This document shows, in pieces, positions 44,749-56,942 of a stretch of 64,000 nucleotides of DNA. Positions within the stretch are counted from its first letter, which is position 1; each line of letters starts with the position of its first letter. Origin of the DNA: Gaeumannomyces sp. JS-464 (taxonomy: Eukaryota; Ascomycota; Sordariomycetes; Magnaporthales; Magnaporthaceae); contig NGZR01000006.1 of NCBI GenBank assembly GCA_002197995.1, positions 1,302,001-1,366,000 on the forward strand, given 5' to 3'. Position numbers and translations under genes: made by a program. The notes under the pieces are model-generated. The model was given only the letters and a program-made list of their open reading frames with translations, was not told the DNA's origin and ran no database searches.

Positions 44749-46916
44749 ATGGACGACCCTGGGCCACGCCGCCGTCCCGTATTTTACCGCTCGCTTGCCC
44801 CACAGTACATCCGCATCTTCGAGCTCGAGCCGGGCGAGTTCTCGGACCCGATTGTTGGACGGCTCGTACCGCAGACGATCGACGGGGAGCCGTACGAGGC
44901 AATATCCTACGTTTGGGGCGACACTCGTAACCGGCGCGACATTACCATCGCGGCCGAAACCCTCTCTGTCACATGGAGCCTGCACTCGGCGCTAACCGCG
45001 TTCCGACATCTGCCCCCGTCCGGAGGCGGCGGCCATGGCGATTCGGACCCGGGTGGATCGACGCAGCAGCAGAAACGACGAGGAGTGCGCCGGCTGTGGG
45101 CAGATGCCGTGTGCATCAACCAGGAGGACCTGCCGGAGCGCACGTCGCAGGTGGAGCTGATGGCGCGCATCTTTGCCAGCGCGCACCGCGTCCTCGCCTG
45201 GCTGGGCTGGGAGGAGGGCGACGAGGGCCGCCGGCACACGCGCGACGCCATCCGCTTCATACACTCCTTCATGGAGGACCCAGAGGCGCACCTGCGCGAC
45301 GCCCGCGTGCTCCTCGAGCACGACGCCGTCGACCCCCGCGACGCGACCGGCGCGGCAGCCGCGCGCCTCGCTGCCATGTCCAAGCGGGACCGGCGCCGGT
45401 ACCAAAAACAGGCCCACTTGTGGTACGCTGTCAAGTACTTCTTCGAGATCCAGTACTTCCACCGCACGTGGATTGTGCAGGAGCTTGGTCTCGCTCGCTC
45501 AGCCATATTGTACACGGCGCTCTGGCCCGCCGGTGCCGCCAAGGCCGGCAAGGACGCTGGTGGCGAGAATGCTGCCGGGAGCAGGCCCGGGGCTTTAGAG
45601 TTGGACTCGGTCGACTGGGTGCTGCTGGGGCGGTTCGTCGAGTTCCTGGACTACAACGCCGCGTCGTTGATAACCCACCTCGACATGCTCCTATGGGTTG
45701 CTCACCACATCTTGATGATCTGGGAGACCAAGGAAGACGGCACGCCCGACTGCGACTTCCTCACCGGAATGCACTGGGCACGAATCCTGGCGTAACAGAC
45801 CCGAGGGATCGCGTGTACAGCCTGCTGGGCCACCCACTGGCCGTCATAGATGGCCAATTCGTAATCAGGCCCGACTACACCGTCACACGCGGGGTCGTGT
45901 ACACAAAGCTGGCCGCCAGCTTCATACAGAAGACGAAGAACCTTTACGCTGTCGCCCTGGTCGACCACGAGGTCGACCCGTCTGTAGAGGCAAGGGACTG
46001 GGACCCAGGGGACGACGGCAGGATGCCCAGCTGGGTGCCCGACTGGCACAGCATCAACCGGACAACGCCACTGCCCTACCCCGTACTGGCGGCAGACGAG
46101 CAAGATGCCGAGATCCGGATCGACGGGGAGATCGAGGGCGTCAAAGGAACGCCCATGCCGCGCCTTCTGATCCGTGGCTGGGTCGTCGACGAGATAGCCG
46201 CCGTGTCGCACCGCATGGAGACGACCGACTTCCCCGTGACCAATCTGGCGCGAGAGCGGTCCAAGAAGAACCCCTTCTGGCTCGACCGCATGTGGGCGTT
46301 GGTGTTTCCGGCCCAGGGCTCCGCTGACCGCGACGCCCTCGCCGTGCTCGAGTCGCTGTCGCTGGCCCTGCCTCTCGGCACCAGGGAAAAGGACGAGCCG
46401 ATGACCAGGATAGGGCCGCAGCAGGCGCTGGAGGACCACCAGCGGTCGTTTGCGGCCTACGTGCTCGAATACCACGAGCTGCGGCGGAGCGCCCCGGAAC
46501 CCCCTGGTGACGCCGGCGGCGGCGACAGCTATCTGCCCGCCCGCTCGCTGTACGACAGCCTCCCGGCCGAGGCGCAGGCCGAGCTGCGGCGGCGGGCAGA
46601 GGGCGCCACGGGCGTGAGGTTCGTCGAGTGCATGACGTGGCCGTCCATGTGCCGCGTGGTGTACCGGACCGTCTCGGGCCTCGCGGGCATGGGCTCGCGC
46701 ATCACGCGGCCGGGGGATCTCGTGTGCCGTGTGCGGGGCTCGGATGTGCTGATGACGCTGCGTCCGATCAGGGGCGCTGGTGCCGGCCAGGCGACCGAGA
46801 TGGGCGTCGGGACAGGCGCTGAGCCGATCTCCTGCGCCCATATTGCGCACACGGTCGTGCCGGCGCGCATGAAGAAGGGGTTGTTGACGGCGCGGAATTT
46901 GGCGAGAGTGCCGTAA
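44749..46916 (+). CDS. Heterokaryon incompatibility (HET) domain protein, one frameshift
   Basis: About 722 aa starting MDDPGPRRRPVFYRSL. The HET domain (about residues 45-240) shows YEAISYVWGD, LWADAVCINQEDLPERTSQV and ARIFASAHRVLAWLGW, the three blocks of this family. It is followed by FHRTWIVQELGLA, DPRDRVYSLLGH and the long variable C-terminal region usual in HET proteins (SWVPDWHSINRTT, PRLLIRGWVVDEI). HET proteins mediate non-self recognition and cell death between incompatible strains, or other signalling; the partner is unknown. One base is lost near 45781-45784 (an AA that should be AAA), between HWAR and NPGVTDPRD. Both halves match the family, so the gene is probably intact. No intron is needed. 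Confidence 0.9.
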
Positions 46917-47788
46917 GCTTTCGTATAATATAGGCCTTGCTTGCCGACGGGGCTGGGGTATTGATATTGCCTCCGTGCCATATAGTACAGTCTCTTGTCA
47001 CGCGCACTGCAGAAACTTGGGCTGAGATGGCGAGATGGTCTGAAAGGCTGGCTAAAGCAAAGACAGTTAGTCTGGCGTGGCTTTGAGACATCGTTGCTGA
47101 TGCTCACCTAACCGCGCGAAAGCGTCTATGTAGATGTAGTTGTGTCCGAATAGGTGTGGCACCTAGATCTAATGGGTCGGGTTTAAGGCACGGGGCCCTG
47201 GCACTTGTCCTAAGCCATCCTCCACCGGGCCGTGTTGGAGATTGGGACTGCCGCCATGTGTGGGAAGCCATCCCAGCACCGCACGGCGCTGATGACAGCC
47301 TCGGCGTGGGCAGGCGGGTCAAATAGCGCATGCTCGGGTCCACGCGCAGGTCCTTGAGGTACGACCTATGGCAATGGCGCCGATACGAAACTGGGGCGGC
47401 GGGCGCTCCTCCAGCCGTGGTTAGCGGTCGCTATATGGAGGCGTCTCTGGGTCGCATAACACGAGAAGCATGCCGATTACCTCCTACCTGACGGTGCCGT
47501 ATCCGGCGAGAAACTTTGTAGATCGCCACCAGCCGGCCACGGTCTGGAGCATGTGGCTCGCCGGCCACAGGGTGGCAGCTTGAGTCACCCAATAGGATGC
47601 GAGCTGCGGGTTAATGGTGCAAATGACATCCTGTCAGTTTCATCCACTGGTGGCACCAACATATGCAGGCTGAATTATGAATATAGGTTCCATGACTATG
47701 GCAAATAGTGTCGACTCCATAAAAAGCACAAATACATGAAAAGACAACGAGCTGCCCTGTCACACGGTCTTCTAACACCTCTGTCGGG
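46917..47788. other. Intergenic, convergent 3' ends
   Basis: 872 bp between the 3' ends of the HET gene and the WW-domain gene. No coding region or repeat recognised. Confidence 0.5.
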
Positions 47789-48457
47789 TCACAGTTTCGA
47801 AAAAGGCCGCGAGCTGGTCGGCAGCCCCTGCGCCCGCGCCGCCGCGACGGCCCTGCGCGCGCGGTAGGCATCAATCGGGCTCTGACCCCACGCCACCTTA
47901 CCCGTCCTGTAGTCGACCCAGAACTTCTCCGGCTCCAGCCCGCTGCCGGCCGGCGGGACGGTCGTCTCCTCAAGCACCCATGGCGGCAGCACGCCCCTGG
48001 AGGTGTACGCCTCCTCGAGCGCGCGTGTGTCGGCCGGGGAGGCGAACTTCCAGACGGCGACCTCGCGGCCGTCGTCGCGCGCGAGCCTCAGCGCCGTCGG
48101 GTGGCGCCAGGCGGTGGTCCTGGTCGCGTGGTTGGCGTAGTAGACGCGGCCCTCCTCGTCCCGCTTGCGCTCCCACGGCTCCGGCACGGGCACGTGGTCG
48201 CCGTCGTGGTCGGCCACGTAGTCGGGCATGCCCGGGGGCGCCGCGGGGACGACGCCCGCGTCCTGCAGGGCCTTGAACTTGCCGGGGTGGATCCACGACG
48301 TGGTCCGGGTGATGTGGTTGGCGTAGTAGGGCTCACCCTTATCGGCCCGGTACTCTGTGTAGAGATACGGGACAGGGATTTTGGATAGGGGCGGAGCCAT
48401 GGTTGCAGAGTTCGCTGTGTCGGATCGTTTCTTGCTGTCAATGTGCGCCTTGCCCAT
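47789..48457 (-). CDS. WW-domain protein
   Basis: Intact 222-aa frame. The ATG at 48457 gives MGKAHIDSKK; a second at 48400 gives MAPPLSKIPVP and may be the real start, since both come before the first domain. WW-like domain 1 (residues 31-58: YLYTEYRADKGEPYYANHIT, then RTTSWIHP) has lost the first Trp (replaced by Tyr/Leu). WW domain 2 (93-120: PWERKRDEEGRVYYANHATR, then TTAWRHP) is canonical. A third, degenerate unit near residues 155-195 (PPWVLEE, then KFWVDYRTGKVAWGQSP) keeps Trp and a YRTGK turn. WW domains bind proline-rich ligands; no catalytic domain is present, so this would be an adaptor. It is divergent from the SR protein gene. Confidence 0.82.
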   Translation of the reverse strand: MGKAHIDSKKRSDTANSATMAPPLSKIPVPYLYTEYRADKGEPYYANHITRTTSWIHPGKFKALQDAGVVPAAPPGMPDYVADHDGDHVPVPEPWERKRDEEGRVYYANHATRTTAWRHPTALRLARDDGREVAVWKFASPADTRALEEAYTSRGVLPPWVLEETTVPPAGSGLEPEKFWVDYRTGKVAWGQSPIDAYRARRAVAAARAQGLPTSSRPFSKL

Positions 48458-49243
48458 CGCTGGGAGGGGGTTGACGTGGTTGAGAGGAGCGGGGGGCCTC
48501 GTGCAGCGGGCGATGACGAGTTGGGAGCCGGGCGATCAAGTCCATCACGTGGGTTGCTCAGCCTCAAAGCGTGGCTGCATGAGCTTATCACGTGAACCTC
48601 CTGCTCGCGATTGGACCTCTTGCCATGCGTTATGTAATGGCTCAACCAGACCAAAAGCTCCTCCTTTGGTTGCAGACGAAGTCCCAAAAGCAGATTTGGT
48701 CCTTGACTCCCGCCCCCGGCTCAGATGGGCCTGCTAGTGATTGAGCTGGCATCAGTTGCACTGGTCGCGATATAACAAAAAGGCAAAAGGAGAGCATGCA
48801 TGGTTTCACTGAAGGGAGACAAAAGAGCTTTGGGCCGCATTGGGAATGTCCTTTAGTGTTTGGCATTGATGTCTTCGCTTGTAGCATGAAGGGAGGTCGT
48901 GCTTGCCGCCCCACTGTCTCGGCTGTCGAGCACGTGACCCGGGTTGCGCCGTTTGCGGCGTCGCGTCGAGCAGGGAAATTTTCTAGAGCTTTCGCGTCGC
49001 CCAGATTCCCAACCCAACCTTTTGCCTGACGACCCTCAAGACCGCCCAACTTGTCGCTCTTCCTCGCTCCCCGGCCGAAGCGCGAGCGTCCACAGTCGCC
49101 CGCAGGATCTCTGCGGTACTGAAGAAGGCCATCGCATTGCGGACACCGCTCGGAAAGAGCGCCGCCGCCCCCAAGGCTTACTCTTCTTTCCCGCCCTAGC
49201 CAGCTCCTTTCGCGCGGGCTGTTATCGTCGCGCGCACAGCAAA
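48458..49243. promoter_or_regulatory. Shared divergent promoter region, WW gene and RNPS1-like gene
   Basis: 786 bp between the two start codons, about 1 bp from the first and upstream of the second. The right part is CT-rich (TTCCTCGCTCC, TTCTTTCCCGCC), as is common in fungal 5' leaders. No TATA box stands out. Confidence 0.4.
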
Positions 49244-50773
49244 ATGGCGTCCAGGTCTCGATCCCGCGACGACCACCGCCGCTCGCGGTCGCCCATGTCA
49301 GACCGCTCCGCCGCCGGCTCCAGATCCCCGCGCAACCGACGCTCGCCCTCGCGCGGCCGGTCGCGCTCCCCCTCGAGGTACTCGCGTTCGCCCTCGCCCC
49401 GCCGCAATGGCCGCTACCACGACAACCGCAGTCGCAGCCGTAGCCGCAGCCGGAGCCGCAGCGGTACCCTCAGCCCGGGGCGCGGCCGCGACACCAGAAT
49501 GAGGACCAGAAGCAGGAGCGCTAGCAACAGCCCAGCTCCACGCAGCACAAAGGTGAGAACGGAGAGCTAAGCGCGAACGCGAGCGCGAAGGCGCGAAAGT
49601 AGCGGCATCGGCAGCAGGGTCCTTTCTCCTCCCTGTGTATCTTGGGGCTGGGGGGGTCACGGCTGGGTCGGAAATTGCGGCCGCGCGGTGCGCATGCATT
49701 CGGGGCCATCACAGGTGGCCGATGCTCTTGGCGTCCGACCTTGCCGCCCCCATCACAGGCCCCCCGCCTCCACCGCCCCAAAAGCATACCTTATTATCAG
49801 CCATGCAGGATCTGGAATCGCTAACTGGGGTTCTCTGAACAGATTGTCGTCGAGCGCCTGACTAAGAACGTCAATGAGGATCACCTGCACGAGATCTTCG
49901 GGACATATGGCCAGATTGCCGACCTGGACCTCCCTATCAACCGCCAATGTACGTGGCCCCAATGAACACGCAAAGCTGCGCCTACCTCCTCCCCTGTTTC
50001 CCATTTATCTCCGGAAATGCCCCCAAGTGGCTTAGAACCACGTGCTCTTTGGCATCTTGGGGTATCGCCTGGCCCCCACAGGGCTCTCTTTCCGGTTCCC
50101 CCTCACACCGGGGCTGCATGAGAATCCTCGAACCAGCAACGGAGACTGACTTCTGGCGCTAGTTGGCACCAACCGTGGCACGGCCTACATACTGTATGCA
50201 CGCGAGCCAGACGCCGAAGCCGCCATCGCGCATATGCACGAGGGGCAGATCGACGGAGCCACCGTCAACGTGTCCATCGTGCTGCCCAAGCGCAAGTTCT
50301 CGCCCTCGCCGCCTGTGGCGCGCCGCGGCAACCCGCACATCAACCCGCGCCACATTGAGGAAGCGGCGCGCGTGGGTGGATTGGCCTCGTCTGCTGTGGC
50401 TGGTCGCGGCGGGCGCGGCCGTGGCAACCGCGACCGCTCCCCGCCCACTGGGCCGGCTGCCGAAGGTGGCGGGCGCTACTCGCACAACCGTTCCGACGTG
50501 TATCGGCCTCGATCGCTCTCGAGGAGCAGGTCTCCGATCGAGGGAGGCAGGGGAGCAGGCGGCGGCAGCGGCGCTGGCGGGTACCGCAGCCGCTCCAACT
50601 CACCCCACTCCGCAAGGTCCGAGTCTCGCTCCAGGAGACGTGGTGGCGGCGGGGCTGGTGGCGGAGGCGGCGGCAGGCGCCGGAGCCCCAGCCGGGACAG
50701 CTTTAGCAGCTATGACAGAAGGAGCAGGTCACGCTCAGCCAGCCGGGGCCGGGGCGGTCGAGGTTATCGCTAA
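49244..50773 (+). CDS. RNPS1-like SR RNA-binding protein
   Basis: Intact 341-aa protein in three exons: 49244-49552, 49843-49948 and 50163-50773. Introns are GTGAGA..GAACAG (branch CTAAC near 49820) and GTACGT..GCTAG. The start at 49244 has a good context (CAAAATGGCG) and begins MASRSRSRDDHRRSRSP. An RS-rich N tail (1-103) is followed by one RRM (about 104-180) with RNP2 IVVERL and RNP1 RGTAYILYA, the latter split by intron 2 just before FGTNRG. An RS/RG/Gly-rich C tail then ends GRGGRGYR. The RS-RRM-RS/RG order fits RNPS1, a splicing activator and exon-junction-complex component acting in the nucleus. Other single-RRM SR proteins are possible. An upstream open frame from 48944 in the same frame lacks the family start. 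Confidence 0.88.
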
Positions 50774-50953
50774 AAACTGACTCTATGCTGGAATGGGGTA
50801 GGTGTAGGATCGTGGGGCTTTTGGGCCGAGATGAGCCCACGGAGTCAACCTATCCACACTCATCGGGTGTGCGTCTTATTTCGAAAACCCCGCCCTGTCT
50901 CTGGGGCGCAGGATCATTTAGCGCAAGGGACGAATTAGGAAATTGGCCATGGC

Positions 50954-50957
<4 letters not shown>

Positions 50958-50984
<27 letters not shown>

Positions 50985-50985
50985 T
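50958..50985 (+). repeat. T28 homopolymer
   Basis: 28 consecutive T in the 3' flank of the RNPS1-like gene. Length is uncertain given the indel pattern of this assembly. Confidence 0.8.
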
Positions 50986-53900
50986 CTCTCTCTTCTTGCT
51001 AGCTACACCTGGCTGGGATGGCTAAACGGTGAGGGTGAAGATGATGTTGTGTCGAGAGATACGCTGGCTTGTCGTCTTTCCAACCACGCCTTCCTGACCT
51101 TTGGGGCGCCTCGACAACGGGAGCGGCGCCTTGTGGCAGCGGAAGGCGGGGAATGCCATTCGAGGCTAACAAAGCCACGTTTCTCGAAATAGATATCTGT
51201 TTTTGTTCGTATTGACACCCATCAACGGACCCAGCTGTTGCTTTCGGAACTTTTTGCCGGCCCTTTTCTTTTCCTCTCCTTCGGCAGCCCCAGGCCGTCG
51301 AGTCATCCTGCGAGGCACATGGGATGACGCCGTCATATGCCACCCCCGGGCAGTCGATATAAGCAGGCTATACCATGGGAAGAAGCTATATCCTGTCGGG
51401 ACCGGGGGCCGTGTTGTGTGTCGCCTTCGGGGCCGGGACGGGCGTCGAGATCACCTCGGTCAAAAAGAACCCAGCCTCTCGGTAAATTTCCCGATCGGGA
51501 GAAAGTGGCATCCCAACTGAGAAGAGAAGCTGTCGTGTTCGTCTCAACGCCCGGCGCGCGCCGTAATAAAGCCGCCGACCTGGGTTTCCGGGCTGCACCG
51601 CGGCTATCTTGCCGTCCTATTCGACAATGGCATCCACGACAATGCACGGCGGAGTCGGGAGTGGAGCATTGAATCATCATGGCTGGCGATGGCTTCATGG
51701 AACCACCGCCCGCCAACCAGGTGCCATGGCAGGTGGCTGCCATTGGAGCTCTCTGCTTACGTTGGGTTCGGGCGTTGGTGGGCTGTGCCTGTAGCCCGTC
51801 GTGTTGAGCCCCCCAGCCTCGGTCAGCCCCTTGGCGCTGAGAAGTTATTTTGTTTGTTTCGTGTAACATGTGGCCGATCGATCTAACGTCTTCATCCCCT
51901 CCCACTGCCCCTGACCGCCAGGGGGGCCACACTGGGGTGGGTGGGTTGGTGTGCCCACTAGCATCTGGTGTTGTTCTCAAGGCGGACAAGGCGGTGTTCC
52001 GTGCTGCCGTACGTAACAGGGCCCCCCCTAGTGGTTGATGGGTACCTAGGCTCAGCCTCAGCGTTCTGAAAAGTTTATCACCACCTCCCACCATCTCGGG
52101 CTGGTGGGATGGAGGAGTGTGGTGGTGGTGGTGGGTGGCTGAACCAGGGTCAGGTGAAGGAGGCGTCGCCAACCCAACATAAAACACGATGCTATTGCAG
52201 CCAAGCACATGGGTCGGTGGACGTCGAGGTGGTGGACAGGCATGCTACCCGAGAAAGAAGGACATGCACGCTCGGCTACCCGCGTACGTGCTGAGGGCGG
52301 GCGACCCAGCCGTCGCCATATGCCCGTCAACCCTTTCGGTGGTCGGGGTGGGCACCCTGCATGTGGCATGAAAGCGCTGCTCGATCTGAATTGGCTCCCA
52401 CGTAGATTACGGCTCCTCAACGGTGCGGCATCCAGCATCCCGACATGCCAGCGGCCGGCTCGCCCAATCAGGACCCAAGACAGGCAGGCCGCACCGCCCT
52501 GTCCCTGAGGCTGTGATACGACGATCCGGCCTTCTCGTCTGGCGATACTGCAAGGCCTGGGTTGCACATGTGCTCATGCTGGTTGGTCGCGCTCTTTGTT
52601 TCTCTCTCTCTTTATTTCGTGTATTGTTTATTGGGTCTCCTGGAGCTGCGTATACAATCGATCGACCTCACGCGCTGCTGTGGGCACACAGGCGAGGAGG
52701 CGGTCACTGCAGGCACACGGTCTAGGAGGCAGTGTCGCGAACCTCGTGAGGCGGCGCGCCGCTTGCTGACCATGGAAGGATTCTTGTCCCCCAGTGCTTC
52801 TGCCAATGGCACCTCTCACCAAGATCAATCAACCAGATGGGATGCCGTTGCTGTCTCCGCAATTGGGACGTTGCCATGATCCCTTTGTGTTACCCCGAAG
52901 GTCAGGAATCGCCGTCGTCCCAAATGTTTTTCTGAACATGGTTGATCGTTGGACATGATTGGTGCGCTCGTTTAGGGTCTCGTGCTGTTGCGTCGCGTCG
53001 AATCTGCTTCCAACCGGTAGATGGATGTCTCGGGGTTGGGAGCGGGTTGGCCGCCACGCAGCGCCAGACCTGCCCGTCTGGTGCTGTAACCTTGCATCTC
53101 CGCACCAGAAGGATCAGTGGAGACAGTGGGGGGTTGGAGGGCACACTATCGCGCCTGCCACACAACACGTGCGAGATGGCGGCACTGGTGCCTGGAGCAA
53201 CAGCGAAAAACTCAATTGCATCTAGAATTCCTGCTGCATGGAACCTGCCCGCTTCCTCGCAGTCGAAGCCATCGCGATGCCTGCCGTCTCCGCCCAAACA
53301 AGGGGCGGTGCCTAAAAAACAAAGCGTCGCGGCGTTCGCGCACTCCGAAGCTCCAACCCTGGAGCGACGAGTTCTGCAGAGAGCCCGGCGTTGCGTCAAC
53401 ACTGGCGACATCTGCTCGATGCAATCGAGGTCAGACAAGCGACAATTGGCTCCTGATTGGGAGTCACCGCGAACGCACCCTGCCGTTGTCGAGGCGAACA
53501 CGAGAAATCGAGTCGGCCCTCGTGGGACGGTGACCGAAGAGCTCTAGGCCCATGCGGTCCCCAAAGCCACGAGCACCGGACCCGGGTGAGAGACTCTGCC
53601 ACCGTCTGTAAACTGCGCAGAGCGGCCTTCCCCGCCGCCGACCGACATGGCTACCTACCTCTCCCTGGCACCAATAAAGTACCTACCTCTAGCAAGCCAA
53701 GAGCCTGAGCGTAGGAGAGCGAGTGATGGAGACTCTGCTCCACACCCATCACCCGGCAAAAAGCCATCCTTTGTGCGGCTCTGAGACCTGTGAGAAATGG
53801 ATTGGTCGCACAGCCGCGGCCTGGCTGTCGCACAAGCGCGACCGTGTCCTGCCAGGGATACCGACAGCATCTGGGGGACCATGGGAATTTACTTGCGACT

Positions 53901-56037
53901 GGGCTCGCTAAAGCACCGGCTGCTTGCACCATCACCGGCACCTTTCGTGCCCTGTCTCCCGTCCCCGCCTCGTTTCGAAATACACTGCGACGGCCTGAAG
54001 CACGTTGTCGAACCCCACCCCGCTGATGGCTTTTGTTTCTTTCCCTCCCCTTTCCGGTTTCCCTTCCCCTATGGATTGATCTATTGTCAACTCTCCTCCT
54101 TTGCTGTCACCCCTGATTCCCCCCCGGTTCTCATCTTACTATTTATCCCCCTTGGTATCCGCGGCATGCTAATTGGCTGGTGAGCTGCTTTTTGTTGCAC
54201 CAGACATTCGGGTTCCTGCGCCCAGGAGGCCACTGTCGTCGCTGCTCTCGTTGCACAAGACGCAAATGATCAACATATGACAGCCCTGACGGGCCAGCCG
54301 GGGAGACGTGCCCCAGCCGGCGTGGACGGATGAGCTATCATCTGCTGCTGTCCTTTCCTGCGGGGCTCCTTGGACCTCTCGTGGCCGACAAAAGTGGCTG
54401 CTGTGCCGTATGTCCAAATTGCGAGCCCACCTCCCTACCCCTCCAATGCCATTTCTCCTCCCCGTAGGGCTGTGGTCGAAGGATTCTGCATACGGGGCCG
54501 GGGCTGTCACGTTTGCTTTTCTTGTCTAAGTCGGCCTCTCCTCCGTCGCCGCCATACCTTGCTGACCCACCCCATCCAACAAGCTCCCTCGGCGACCGCA
54601 ATTCCGGCCTGCCATGCACCCACTAATATGGGCAGTCGGTCATGGCGAGAGCAGGGAAGCAAACCAGTATGGCTGACGGTTCACTCTCTGCTTTCTTGAG
54701 ACCCGGCTTGCCTCGACACATGGGTATCCACTGCCTACCATGCCTCCTTTGGCGGCGTCGACGGCGCATGCGCGCACAGTATCCAAGCCCGCAGCCCCAA
54801 CACAGGACATCCCGGTCAGGGAACCCGAGGCTTCCTTGACTGCGCTCGTCTGTTGTTTCTTGTTTCGGCACCGCGCCGGCCAGGATCCTCGGATGGAGCC
54901 GTTCACTGGCCGTCCCGGGATGAGCTGCTCACTCCCCACTCTTCATCCCCATCTATCTCCTCCATCTGTCTTAGGTCGTCGGACCTGTGGCTGCCTTGGC
55001 TCGAGTCAGAAATGCCCAACCACGCGATGTCCAACCGCTCTGCCGCTGTCACAGCTTGCTGCCGCTGCCACCTCCCATGCATCGTCCTACCCTCTCCTCA
55101 TGTCGGGATGCGTCCTCTAGACCTTCACTCCCGCTGTCCTCTATCTCTCCCTTGTGCGCGTAGGCGTGGCTATTCCTTTGCCTTTGTTTTTTGTCTCGTT
55201 TCATTCAGTCGGATCTATCTCTCCCACGGTAGTAAGCCTCCCTCCTTACTGTCTCTGGTGCGCCTTGGACCCCCTGGCCTCATTTCTCCTTCTCCACCAT
55301 TGTCCAAGCCTCTCCCTGCCTGCCCGCCCTTTCCACCTCGCCCGAAATATCGCAAGAGCGTCCTTGCCGCCAGTGTACAGCCGTCAACACCATTGACGCT
55401 CCCTAGCTCCAAGCTTGCCAGAGTATGACCCACGTGGGCCGGTCTGCCGCGTCCCCCATCCTCATCCTAGCCCCTATCCTTGATGTCTTTGTTCTCAACG
55501 ATACGGCCGCCCGCCCGCAGCCAACCTTTGATCCTGTCGCTGCAGCCACCCCCTTCTACGTGACAAGAGCCGGGAAGTTTAGGCCTCGACGTCATCCGGG
55601 GCTCCTTCCAATCCAGGTCTTATTCTCAATGTCGACAGACAGAGCTCCCCCAGTCACGAGGACCAGGGGCTGGAGATGAATACGGGCCACGCAGTAACTT
55701 GCCATCCCTATCACACCTCTCTGTTAAGCCCAAAATACAATGCTGGATGGGGCCTGCGGCGTGACACAGTGACTGTTCTCTGCCTGGACGCCCACCATAC
55801 CAACATGGTGCCACCGCACCTTTCCGGCCGTATTCTGTATCTCCCTTGAGAAAGCCCTGCGAGGGGTAAGCAGGGAGAAGGAAGTCGACGCAGAGTCGCT
55901 AGTTTCCCATTCCACATTGCGTAAGCCTGTGCGGGCTGCGGTGCAGTGCTGCCAGCCTTGTCTTCTTCATCGGTCAGTCCTTTGAGGCGCTTGTGTGACC
56001 TGAACTTCATTCCGCGAATGCTTCCGTGAATAATCCC

Positions 56038-56045
56038 TATATATA
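56038..56045 (+). promoter_or_regulatory. TATA-like element of the proline-rich protein gene
   Basis: TATATATA about 290 bp before the ATG at 56338, followed by an A/C-rich leader (CAGCAACG, CACAGCACCCC). A plausible promoter with a long 5' UTR; not proven. Confidence 0.38.
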
Positions 56046-56337
56046 CACGACATCGCTGCCTTGATTCCGCAGCAACGTCTCAGTTGATCCTCCTCAACAG
56101 CACAGCACCCCTCCACCCTCGGTCTCGCCCTGTATCACTTGCCCTCATATAGCCAGACAAGCAAATCGCCGAAAGACGTCAACGCCCTACCCAGCTTCAA
56201 GTTTTCTTCATATTTCCTCGACCCCTTCTCCTGCATACGCCCAAGTATAGCCTCGGACGCTAGAGTTTCTAGCTTCTTTCTCCAGGCACGATCTCAACGT
56301 CCCTAGAGATTAGAGGCGGTTCTGCACGTCGGCGACC

Positions 56338-56942
56338 ATGGCTTCCCAGAGATCTAGCACGAGCTCCTGCGATAAGAAGACTGGCGCGATTCGAGCGGAG
56401 TTCGTCGATTCCTGGCCGTTTCCGACACCGCAGGAACAAAGGGAGCAGAAGCATTTGGCGAACGAAGGGGAGCAGCAACTTCAAGACACCATGCGCAGCC
56501 CAAGAGACCCCGGCAGCAATCAGCTCATGGCGCCTGATATGACTGGCCCTCGCAGCCGGCCGAGGCCGGTTAACCCGCCTACGCCTCCGCCGTATGGACC
56601 CCGTCCAGGCCCTAACCCTCCCGTTCCACCAGGGAACCCAACCCCGCCGCCATCGCCCCGCCGCCCAATCTGGACAGGAAGGGCGACCTGGTTCGCACCA
56701 CTGTCCTCGCCTGCTTCCTGGACCAGCTATTTTCTACCCCCACGCCCCGAACCTTAGAGCCCAATGCATCGTCCATGGAATCCACCAATCGCCTCATCCG
56801 CCAGCCGTGTCCTTGGTATCTGCCATGTGAACACGCGATCTCGGACTGGGTTCATCCAGGTAGAATACTCGACGTTCTCACTATCACCACGCTATTACGG
56901 CGCCGCGAAGTCGACTCAGATGAAGATGTGGCATTGATGTAA
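56338..56942 (+). CDS. Proline-rich protein of unknown function, one frameshift
   Basis: Not recognised. It starts MASQRSSTSSCDKKTGAIRA at 56338 in a good context (GACCATGGCT). It then has a charged helical stretch (TPQEQREQKHLANEGEQQLQ), a long Pro-rich disordered region (PPTPPPYGPRPGP), and after one lost base in the C-rich run at about 56644-56666 a normal-looking C-terminal part (GDLVRTTVLACFLDQLF, CPWYLPCEHAISDWVHPG, ILDVLTITTLLRRR) ending ALM at 56942. The C-terminal part contains three Cys and several Trp and may be a small folded domain. The joined length is about 201 aa. No signal peptide. Confidence 0.5.

Larger units (their letters stand above)
50774..56337. other. 5.6-kb gene-poor region
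   Basis: No gene recognised. A T28 tract lies at 50958-50985, 185 bp past the SR protein stop, and pyrimidine-rich stretches occur at 54030-54140 and 55150-55350. Open frames such as 51333-52208 minus or 52942-53547 plus overlap frames on the other strand and show biased composition. The last 300 bp are the promoter side of the next gene. Confidence 0.45.

Noticed and set aside
45702..46850. 382-codon open frame opposite the HET gene
   Set aside because: Shadow of the HET coding strand; His/Arg/Gly-rich translation.
48944..49243. N-terminal extension of the SR protein from an upstream ATG
   Set aside because: The upstream part looks like leader sequence; the ATG at 49244 has better context and the family-typical MASRSRSR start.
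51333..52208. 291-codon open frame on the minus strand
   Set aside because: Biased composition (His, Pro, Arg, Gly), overlaps other frames on both strands, no family motif.
55711..56010. 99-codon frame on the minus strand (MKFRSHKRLKGLTDEEDK..)
   Set aside because: Starts plausibly but loses protein-like character after 50 residues; no homologue recalled, overlaps another frame.
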